This document shows positions 47,757-57,130 of a DNA stretch of 64,000 nt, in pieces. The stretch lies in assembly GCA_021442155.1 (NCBI GenBank), contig CM038229.1, positions 92,599,716 to 92,663,715 on the forward strand, written 5' to 3'. Under the pieces are notes generated by a model. It did not search any database, was not told the origin of the DNA, and saw nothing but the letters and a program-made list of their open reading frames with translations. Source of the DNA: Cymbidium sinense. Taxonomy: Eukaryota > Streptophyta > Magnoliopsida > Asparagales > Orchidaceae. The position numbers and the translations under genes are program-made. Position 1 is the stretch's first letter. Every line of letters starts with the position of its first letter.

Positions 47757-48830
47757 GGGGTTAGTTAGGGTTAAGTTAGGTTAGGTTAGTTGGTTAATTA
47801 GGTTGGTTAGGGTTTGGTTAGGGGTTAGTTAGGGTTAGATTAAGTTAGATTATAGGTTATGGGTAGGTTTAAGTTTAGGTTAAAGGTAGTTAAGTTAAGT
47901 TTAAAGTTAAAGTTAAAGTTAAGTTAGGTCGATTGCTAAAATTAAATATTAAATTTAGTTAAAATTAAGTTAAAGTTAAAGTTTAATTAAAATTAAATTC
48001 GTTTAAAATTAAAATTTAAAATTTAGGTTAAAATTAAATTTAGGTTAGGATTTAAATTTAAGATTTAAATTCAAACTAAATTTAAATTAAATAGTTAGTT
48101 TAAGTTTAGTTAAAGTTAAAATTTATAATTTATAATTTAGTTTAAAATTTATATTTAAATTTAGAGATTTAGTTAAATTATATTAAAATTAAGTTTAAAA
48201 TTAAGTTTCAGTTTAAATTAGTTAAATTTAAATTTTAGATTAAAATTAAGTTTAAATTAAATTAAATTAGGAGTTAGATTAAGTTAAAATTTCATTAAAA
48301 TTTAAAATTTAAAATTTTAGGTTTAGGCTTAAAATTAGTTAAAGGTCAGTTTAAAGATTATTAGTTAAATTAAAATTTAAAGATTAAAGATTTAATTAGT
48401 CTTAGATTTTCATTAGGTTAGGTTTAAGTTCAGTAGTTAGTTAAAGTTAGGTCAGTTAGGTCAGGAGATTTAAATTAGATTAAAGTTAGGGAGGTTAGTT
48501 CAGGTAGTTAGTTAGATTAGTTAAAGTTAGATTTAGGTCATTAGATTAAAATTAAATTAAAGTTAGTTTAAATTAATTAGGTTTAAATTATAGTTTAAAG
48601 TTTAGGTTATATTTAGTCAAATTTCAAATTTAGATTTTTTAGTTTAGTTTAAATTTTTATGTTTAGGTTTTTAGTTTAGGTTTAGTTTAGGAGGTGGGTT
48701 AAGTTAGGTTAGGGTTTAGTTTAGTTAGGTAGGGGTTTAGTTTTAAGGTTAGGGTTTAAGTTTAGGGTTAGGTTTAGTTAGGGTTTAGTTTTTTAGTTTA
48801 GGAGTTATTTAGTTTAGGATTTAAGTTTGT
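47757..48830 (+). repeat. Atypical array: TTAGGG/TTAGG shading into TTAAA-type repeats
   Basis: The stretch begins with 'gggttagttagggttaag' and TTAGG/GGTTA words, then becomes TTAAAATTAAATT/AAAGTTAAAG for several hundred bases (about 47,890-48,420). It returns to GTTAGG and then TTTAGGG words by 48,700. Unlike the other arrays it lacks T-rich blocks. No gene is present. Confidence 0.75.
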
Positions 48831-50444
48831 TATTTAGTTTTAGTTTTAGGTTTAGGTTTATTTATTTTAGTTTATTTATTTTTTATTTAGTTTATTTATT
48901 ATTTATTTATTTAGTTTATTTATTTTTATTTATTTTTTTATTTTATTTTATTTTATGTTTATTTTATTTTATTTTAGGTTTCATTTTATTTTTTTTAAGT
49001 TTTATTTTTTATTTTAGTTTAGGTTTTTATTTATTTATAGTTTAGTTTTATTTTTATTTTATTTTCTTTAGGTTTAGGGTTTAGTTTATATTTTATTTTT
49101 ATTTTATTTTGATTTAGTTTTAATTTATTTTATTTTTTAGCTTTTATTTAATTAGCTTAGGATTTTAGCTTTTTTTTATGGTTTAGGGTTTAGGGTTCAG
49201 GGTTTAGACTTTAGGGTTTAGGGTTATGGTTTAGGGTTTATGGTTTAGGGTTTAGGGTTTTAGGGTTTAGGGTTTTGGGTTTAGGGTTTTAGGGTTTAAG
49301 GTTGTAAGTTTAGTATTTAAGGTTTATGGTTTATTATAAGTTTTAGGATTTAGGGTTCAAGGTTAAAGTTTTTATTTTATTTTATTTTATTTTATTTATT
49401 TAGGGTTTAGGGTTGTAGGTTTAGGGTTTAGTTTGGGTTAGTTTTATTAGGTTTAGGTTTATTTATTTAGTTTTTTTAATTTATTTTAGTTTATTTTATT
49501 TTTAATTTTATTTAGGTTTATTTTTTAATTTTTTAGTTTAGTTTTTTATTTAGGTTTATTTAATATTTAGGTTTATTTAGTTTATTTTTATTTATTTTAG
49601 GTTTAAATTTTATTTTTTATTTTTAGGTTTAGGTTTAGGTTTTTATTATATTTTTTAAGGTTTAGGATTTAGGTTTTTATTTTTTGTTTATTTTTAGGTT
49701 ATATTTGTTTTATTTTTAGGTTATATTTGTATGTTTAGGTTTATGTTTATTTTTTAATTTATTTTATTATATTTAGTTTAGGTTTAGTTTATTTTAGGAT
49801 TAGGTTTATTTTTATTAATTTTAGTTTAGGTTTAGGTTTATTTTATTTATTTTAGGTTTAGTTCTTTTTAGTTTATGGTTTAGGTTTTATTTTTTATTTG
49901 CTTTTAGGTTTTATTTTTAGTATATTTTTAGGTTTAGGTTTTTATTTAGTATTTATTATATTTTATTTTAGCTTTATTTTATTTTATTTTACATTTAGTT
50001 TTTTATTTTATATGTTTTCTATTTTTGGATTATTTTATTTTTAGTTTAGTTTAGGTTTATATTTATTTTATTTTGTTTAGTTTTTATTTTTATTTATTTT
50101 ATTTTTAGGTTCTTGTTTAGGTTTAGGTTTTAGTTTAGGATTTATTTTATTTTATTTTATTTAATTTTTTATTTATTTAGGTTTAGGACTTTTTATTTAT
50201 TTTATTTTTTGGTTTTATTTAGTTTAGGTTTAGGTTTTTTAATGTTTAGGGTTTGGGGTTAAGGGTTTAGGGTTATAGGTTTTAGGGTTTATGATTTAGG
50301 GTTTAGGGTTTAGGGTTTAAGATTTTAGGGTTTAGGGTTTAGGATTTAGGGTTTAGGGTTTAGGGTTGTAGGTTTAGGATTTAAGGTTGAGGTTTTAGGG
50401 TTAATTTTAGGGTTTAGGGTTTATGGTTTTTTTTTAATTTTCTT

Positions 50445-50825
50445 TATTAAATTTTTATTTTTTAAAATTGAGTAAACATGTAGGTTTAGGTTTATTTTCT
50501 TTTTTATTTATTTTAGTTTATTTTATTTTTTATTTATATTTAAATTTATTATTATTTTTATTTATATTTTCATTTAAGTTTTTATTTAGTTTTTATTTTA
50601 TTTTATTTTAAGTTTATTTTATTTTTATTTTAGGTTTAGTTTTTATGTTATTTAGGTTTTCTATTTTTTAGTTTAGTTTATGTTTTTATTTATTTTATTT
50701 TAGTTTAGTTTTTATTTTTAAATTTATTTTCTTTTTAGGTTTTAGTTTATGTTTTTTTCTTCTTTTATTTTTTTTTATTTTGGTATAGGTTTTTTCATTA
50801 ATTTTTTTAGGTTTTTAGCTTTTTA
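50445..50825 (-). repeat. T-rich array-resident element, short variant
   Basis: The anchor reads TTAAAATTGAGTAAACATGT after a T run. The interior 'ttttaggtttagtttttatg', 'tttagtttagtttatgtttt' and 'aatttattttctttttagg' follow in the same order as at 42,953. It ends with a TTTTTAGG word and TTTAGGG units. The length is about 380 bases. Confidence 0.65.
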
Positions 50826-51254
50826 GGATTTAGGGTTTAGGGTTTAGGTTTAGGGTTTATGGTTAGTTTAAGATTTAGGGTTTATTAATTTAGGATTTAG
50901 GGTTTAGGGTACAGGGTATGGGTTTAGGGTTTAGGCTTTAGGGTTTAGGTTTTAAGGTTTAGGGTTTAGGTTTTAGGCTTTAGGGTTTAGGGTTTAGGGT
51001 TGTAGGTTTTAGGTTTAGGGTTTATAGTTTATGGTTTAGGGTTTAGCATTTAATGTTTAGGATTTAGGGTTTAGAGTTTAGGGTTTTATTGTTTAAGGTC
51101 AGGGTTTTTTTAATATTTATTAAATTTTTATTTAGGATTTATTGTTTAGGGTTTAAGGTTTAGGGTTTAGGGTTGTAGGTTTACGGTTAGCTTCACAGTT
51201 TAGGGTTTAGGATTTATGGTTTAGGAATTAGGGTTTCGGGTTTAGGGTTTAAGG

Positions 51255-51740
51255 TTTTTTAATTAAGAAAACTAGTATGTTTAGGTTTTTTAAGTTTATT
51301 TAGTTTATTATTTATTTATTTTAGTTTATTATATTTTTATTTTTATTTATTTATATTATTTATTTTTATTTAGTTTAGTTTATTTATTTTATTTTAGTTT
51401 TTTTAGTATAAGTTGATTTTTAATTTATTTTATATATTTTATTTTTTTTCTTAGGTTTTATTTTAGCTTTATTTTTTCTTAGGTTTTATTTTAGGTTTTT
51501 TATTTTTATGTTTATTTAATCTTTTATTTTAGTTTAGGTTTTTATGTATTTTATTTTAGATTTATTTTTATTTTTTATATAATTTTGATTTTAGGTTTAG
51601 ATATAGGTTTAGGTTTAGGTTTATTTATGTTTTATTTTATATTATTTTTTTTTATATTTATTTTTTTATTTATTTTGTTTTAGGTTTATTTAGTTTAGGT
51701 TTAGGTTTTTTTTATTTTATTTAGGGTTTAGTTTAGTTTA
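51255..51740 (-). repeat. T-rich array-resident element with anchor
   Basis: The anchor reads TTAATTAAGAAAACTAGTAT directly after TTTAAGG and a T run. A T-rich block follows, ending near 'ggtttatttagtttaggttt'. This and the copies at 26,285 and 41,983 show that the T run, the anchor and GGTTTA co-occur. Confidence 0.5.
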
Positions 51741-51857
51741 TTTTTTATTTATTTTTTATTTTTATTTAGGGTTTAGGTTTATTTAGGGTTTAGGGTTTAT
51801 TTTAGTTAGTTTTTAGTTTAGGTTTATGTATTTTTTTTATATTTTGATTTTGATTTT

Positions 51858-52245
51858 TTGATTTTTTTTTTTAAACTAGTAGGTTTAGGTTTATTTAGTT
51901 TATTTATTATTTATTTTAGTTTATTTTATTTTATTTTTATTTAAGTTTACTTTTAATATTTTTATTAGTTTTATTTAATTTTTATTTTATTTTATTTTAG
52001 TTTTTTTTTTAGGTTTAGTTTTTATTTTATTTAGGTTTTTTATTTTTTATTTTAGTTTAAGTTTTTATTTTTTTTTAGTTTTATTTTAACTTTTATTTAT
52101 TTCTTTATAGGTTTAGGTTTAGGTTTAGGTTTTAGTTTATGTTTTTATTTTATTTTACTTTTCTTATTATATTTTGGTTTAAATTGATTTATTTATTTTA
52201 TTTATTAGTTTTATTTAGTTTAGGCTTAGGTTTTTAGCTTTTTAG
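51858..52245 (-). repeat. T-rich array-resident element, short variant
   Basis: A ten-T run and AAACTAGTAGGTTTAGG open the block. The interior 'aggtttagtttttattttat', 'ttttattttagtttaagttt' and 'tttctttataggtttagg' matches the order at 42,953 and 50,445. It ends with 'agttttatttagtttaggc' and TTTTTAGC before TTTAGGG units. The length of about 385 bases is the same as its two relatives. Confidence 0.65.
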
Positions 52246-54188
52246 GGTTTAAGGTTTAGGGTTTAGGGTTTAGGTTTTTAGGTTTAGGGTTTAGTTTAGG
52301 ATTTTTTTATTAAGTTTTAGGTTTAGTTTATTTAGTTTATTTTATTTATTTTAGGTTTATTTTATTATTTTTTTTATTTTCTATGTTAATTTATTTTAGT
52401 TTATGTTTTTTATTTTAGTTTTTTTTTAGGTTTAAGTTTAGGTTTAGGTTTTTTTAGCTTAGTTTTATTTTTATTTAATTTTTTAGGTTTAGGTTTTATT
52501 TTTTATTTTTAGGTTTATGTTTAAGTTTTTATTTTATTTTTTTTAGGTTTAGGTTTTAGGTTTAGGTTTTAGGTTTAGAGTTTAGGTTTAATTTTAAGAT
52601 TTATTTTTTAGTTTATGTTTTGCTTTATTTTTAGATTATTTTATTTTATTTAGTTTAGGTTTAGGTTTAGGTTTAGGTTTTATTTATTTTATTTTAGTTT
52701 ATTTTAATTTAGGTTTAGGTTTAGGTTTTTTTAATTTAGGGTTTAGGTTTTAGTTTTTTATTTATTTTATGTTTTATTTTATTATTTAGGTTTATTTTAG
52801 TTTTTATTTTATTTTATTTTAGGTTTATTTTTTACATTTAGATTTTATTATTTAGGATTTTTTAAGTTTATTTTATTTTTTTTAGTTTTAGTTTTATTTT
52901 ATTTTAGTTTAGTTTTATTTTATTTTATTTTAGGTTTAGGTTTTAGTGAGTTTTATTTATTTTATTTTATTTTATTTAGATTTAGGTTTTCTTTATTTAT
53001 TTAGGTTTATTTAGTTTCTTAGGTTTTATTTTATTTAGGTTTAGGGTTTAGGTTTGGGTTTGGGTTTAGTGTTTAGTTTAGGGTTTATGGTTTAGGGTTA
53101 GTTTAGGGTTTAGGGTTTATGTTTAGGTTTAGGGTTTAGTTTTAGGGTTTAGGGTTTATGTTTAGGTTTAGGGTTTAGGTTTTTTTTAGGGATAGGTTTA
53201 GTTTGGGTTTAGTTTAGGTTTAGTGTTTATGGTTTTTTAGGTTTAGTAGGTTTTATTTAGTTTATTTAGTTTATTTTTATTTTATTTTTTTTTATGTTTA
53301 TTTTTTATTTTTATTTAGTTATGTTTATTTATTTTAGTTTAGGTTTTTTATTTTAGTTTATTTTTTTAGTTTAGGTTAATTTTTTAGTTTAGTTTATTTT
53401 ATTTTATTTTTAGGTTTATTTATTTTTATTTTTTAGGTTAGGTTTAAGTTTTTTTTTTTTTTTTTTTTGGTTTTAATTTTAGGTTTATTTTTAGGTTTTA
53501 TTTTTTTTAATTTAGGTTTATTTATTTTAATTTTATTTTATTTTATTTAGTTTAGTTTAGGTTAGGTTTATTTAGGGTTTAGGTTTTGGTTTATTTATTT
53601 GGTTTAGTTTTTGGTTTAGGGTTAGGTTTATTTTATTTTTATTTTAGGTTTAAGTTTAAGTTTTTTTTTAAAGTTTAGGGGTTAGGTTTTATTTTATTTA
53701 TTTTCTATTAGGTTTTATTTTTAGGTTTATTTTTTAGATTTAGGTTTTTTTTTAATTTTTATTTTATTTTATTTTAGGTTTATTTTATTTTTTATTTTAA
53801 GTTTAGTTTTTATTTTATTTATTTTTTATTTTTTTTTGTTTAGTTTAGGTTTTTATTTATTATATTTTATATTAGTTTTTATTTTAATTTTATATTCTTT
53901 TTAAGTTTAGGTTTATGTTTTTATTTTATTTTATTTTATTTTATTTTATTTATTTTGGTTTAGGTTTTGTTTATTTAGGTTTTATTTTTGGTTTTATTTT
54001 TTAGTTTATTTTAGTTTAGGTTTTAGGTTAGGTTTATGGTTTAGTTTAGGTTTATTTTTTAGGTTTAGGGTTTAGTTTTAGGGTTTTAGGCTTAGTTTAT
54101 TTAGGGTTTAGGTTTAGGTTTTAGGTTTAGGTTTTTTTTAGATTTAGGTTTTAGGTTTATGGTTATGTTTAGTTTATTGTTTAGGTTT

Positions 54189-54440
54189 TGGTTTTTTTTT
54201 TTAGAGAATTTGATTCAACATTTCTTATTTTGATTTCATCAACCAAGTAACAAACAAGTTTTCTAAGACATTTTATATATTGTTGAGCAAATGAAAATCT
54301 AGGTTTTAAAGACATAATTTTTTAGATATTAGTTTATTTCTAGTTATTAGGTTTAGTTGGATCCACCATCATATCCTATCTCTTTATTTTATTTTATTTA
54401 TCTTTAGTTTTTTTGATAGTTTTTTTTACTTTAGATCTTA
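54189..54440 (-). pseudogene. Glycine-rich RNA-binding protein 3' fragment, retrocopy 3, heavily decayed
   Basis: After an eleven-T run (54,192-54,202 region) the + strand reads agagaatttgattcaac-like sequence, 'tttcatcaaccaagtaac', 'gttttctaagacat' and 'ggatccaccatcatatcc'. Each of these has its counterpart, in order, in the 3' untranslated region and last codons of retrocopies 1 and 2. On the minus strand the copy ends in ATTCTCT plus an A run and CCAAAACC, the same 3' site. The upstream (coding) part dissolves into TTTATTTTA sequence beyond about 54,385. No coding capacity remains. Confidence 0.75.
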
Positions 54441-55672
54441 TTTTATTTATGTTTATTTATTTTAGGGTTTTTTTATTTGGTTTAGTTTATTAGGTTTTAG
54501 GGTTTATTTTTTTATTTATTTACTTTCTTTAGGTTTAGGTTTTAGGGTTTATTTTAGGGTTATGGTTAGTTTAGGTTTAGGGTTTATTTATACTTTTTAG
54601 GTTTAGGGTTTAGGTTTATTTTTAGGTTTAGGGTTTATTTTAGTTTAGGTTTAGGTTTTAGGGTTTTAGGGTTTGGTTTTTTAGGGTTTAGTTTTAGGTT
54701 TAGGGTTTTTTAGTTTAGGGTTTATTTTTTAGGGTTTAGGTTTAGGTTTAGGTTTAGGGTTTATTTAGGTTTAGGGTTTAGGTTTAGTTTAGGGTTTATT
54801 TTATTAGGTTTATTTTATTTTATTTTAGTTTATTTTTAGATTTTTAGTATTTAGGTAGTTTGGTTTAGGTTTTAGATTAGGTTTTAATTTTATTTTTTAT
54901 TTTATTTTTTTTAATTTTAATTTAGTTTAGGTTTATTTATTTTTTTATTTATTTTAGTTTATTTTATTTTTTATTAATGTTTGGTTTTATTTTATATTTA
55001 TTTAATTTATTTATTTATTTTATTTATTTTAGTTTATTTTTTAGGTTTAGGTTTACATTTATGTATTTTTTTTAGTTTACTTCTATTTTTATTTTATTTT
55101 TTAGGTTGAGGTTTTATTTTTAATTTTTAGCTTTAGGTTTAGATTTTTATTTTATATTTTTGAGTTTAGGTTTTAGGTTTTTATTTTAGGTTTATTTTTA
55201 GGTTTTATTTTTTGTTTAGGTTTATGTTTATTTTCAGTTTATTTTATTTTATTTAGTTTAGGTTTAGGTTTAAGTTTAGTTTTTTTTTGGTTTAGGTTTA
55301 TGTTAGGTTTTCTTTATTTTAGTTTAGTTTATTTTAATTTAGCTTTAAATTTATTTTACTTTTATTTTAGGTTTAGTTTTTTTTTTCATGGGTTTATGTT
55401 CTATTTTTATTTTTTTTATATTTTTTTTGGTTTAGGTTTATTTTATTTTATTTTAGGTTTATTTTATTTTTTTTAGGTTTAGTTTTATTTTATTTTATTT
55501 TTTTATTTTAGTTTAGTTTATGTTTTATTTATTTTATTATAGTTTAGTTTTTTTTTATTTTTTATTTTTTAGGTTTAGGTTTAGGTTTTAGTTTTAATTT
55601 AATTAATTATTTTATTTATTTTATATTTATGTTTTATTTAGTTTAAGTTTAGGTTTTAAGGTTTAGGTTTTT
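54441..55672 (+). repeat. Composite TTTAGGG / T-rich array, right edge
   Basis: This is the last array segment before LINE copy 4. It has TTTAGGG-rich stretches at 54,480-54,800 and a T-rich block to about 55,650, which ends with 'atgttttatttagtttaagt' and TTTAAGG. Confidence 0.88.
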
Positions 55673-57130
55673 TTAAATTAGGAATTTAATTGCCAAAAGA
55701 AAAAAGTAGGAGGTAAATCTAAACTAATTCAAAACTAAATAAGTCCTAAAGAGATAAACCCTAACTATAATAATATAAAAAAAAATAAAAGCAAAAGCAA
55801 AACCAAATCAGGAACAACAATTGATCCATATGCGCAACTGCAACATCCACTAGGTCCTTTTGATACCTAGAAGATTCTTCCAACCTATAAAAGAAATCTA
55901 CAACATACTAATGAAAGGATGAGTATAATTAAGCAAGCATAAAGAGTATGAGCAAAGAAAATGAGCAAAGTAAAGAAAAGGCTCAAATCTTACAATCTTA
56001 GAACAACATATGTAAGCATCCAAACTTCAAGAAGGGTTACAATTACATATAGTGCTACATAAAATAGAGAGTGAAACATCAAGGCCATTAAACTAGCATA
56101 CCTCTTGTAGCCCATCATCCCAAGTCCATCATCTTGAAGCTACAAACTCTTCCAATAGACATAATAGCCAACCAAGCCACAAACCACCAAAAATAAGCAT
56201 AAAGTAAAGTCAACCAACCATCAAGGACAATAGAAGTACAGTAGGAATACCACCAAAGCCACCACCAAAGAGGAATAATAACATTAAAGGGAGAAAACAT
56301 CATGACCTTAACAACACAAACCAGAAAAAACCAAGAGCAAAAAGAAAAAAAATACAAGAGCTCATGCCCTCCACAAGCAAGGAAGAATGACTTCACCCAA
56401 ACCACAAAAGGGAAGTTGCAATAGAGAGGAGAACCATAATAAGAGCAGCCAAACATGTCACCAATAGAGAAAGAAAGGCCAAAATAGCCACCATCCAACC
56501 AACCAAGCCAAAAAATATAAACCCTCGATAACATAACTACCGTTAACCACCATAGTAGAAAATCCAAATCGGTGAAAAGACCAACATCCATCATGCCAAA
56601 CCACCCAAGATAACTAGAAAAGTGTAGAAGCAAAAGAAACAAACCCAAACTAGCAAAACTAACAACAAAACCTAATTCACAAAAAAGAAATAATAGTCAA
56701 CAAATAACCTCCACCTTAAAATCCAATCCAAAATTAGACCACCAAACCCTCGATCACCACCAGCGGTATAAAATTAGCCAACCAACCCAAGACCAACATA
56801 GCCAACCACACCCACCACCGTAGAAAATCCAACTTAGTTAAGGAAGCAACTAGAGATATGGCAACCATATAGATAGTAGGCAAACCACCACCCAAATGAA
56901 AGTCAACAAAAATAACCAAGCAACAATAATCATTAGGAAAATAGCGACCACCGCTAAAAAATCAAAATAACCTAAAAAAAAAAGGAACCACGGTAGCAAC
57001 TAGGCTAACCAAAAGCAATAGCTCAAAAAATAAAACCTAAAGAAGAGTGAAAATAAGCAAATGGCCACTCAAAGGTTTATCAAAGGGAAACCAAAGCAAT
57101 CATTAAAACCAATAGAAAAAAACCAAGAAA
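55673..57130 (-). other. LINE copy 4 3' untranslated region
   Basis: This stretch has the same CA-rich ACCAACCA/CCACCA character as copy 3 between 56,150 and 57,060. The frame at 56,115-56,648 on the minus strand is a Trp/Leu/Phe-rich reading of these words, has no counterpart of similar length in copy 3, and is rejected as a gene. Confidence 0.7.

Larger units (their letters stand above)
48830..54188 (+). repeat. Composite TTTAGGG / T-rich array, 5.4 kb
   Basis: TTTAGGG-type blocks (about 49,185-49,370, 50,245-50,425, 50,825-51,255, 52,245-52,310, 53,040-53,220 and 54,060-54,180) alternate with T-rich blocks carrying the family anchors or end words. A 20-base pure T run is near 53,450-53,468. 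The frame at 48,827-49,045 (MLFSFSFRFRF...) is a translation of TTTATTTTA sequence and is not a gene. Confidence 0.88.

Noticed and set aside
48827..49045. A plus-strand frame of 72 codons beginning MLFSFSFRFRF
   Set aside because: It is a translation of TTTATTTTA low-complexity array sequence.
23450..55650. The idea that all T-rich sequence is only a sequencing artefact of telomere repeats
   Set aside because: The conserved anchors and ends, and the collinear interiors of the copies at 42,953, 50,445 and 51,858, are not expected from random basecalling error. I keep the artefact as a possibility only for 47,757-48,830.
15400..55672. A true chromosome end (functional telomere)
   Set aside because: The repeats are highly degenerate, interrupted by old broken elements, and followed on both sides by gypsy sequence. 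No long perfect TTTAGGG run reaches an end.
56115..56648. A 177-codon minus-strand frame
   Set aside because: It lies in the LINE copy 4 3' untranslated region and has no equivalent in copy 3. The composition is that of the CA-rich repeat read backwards.
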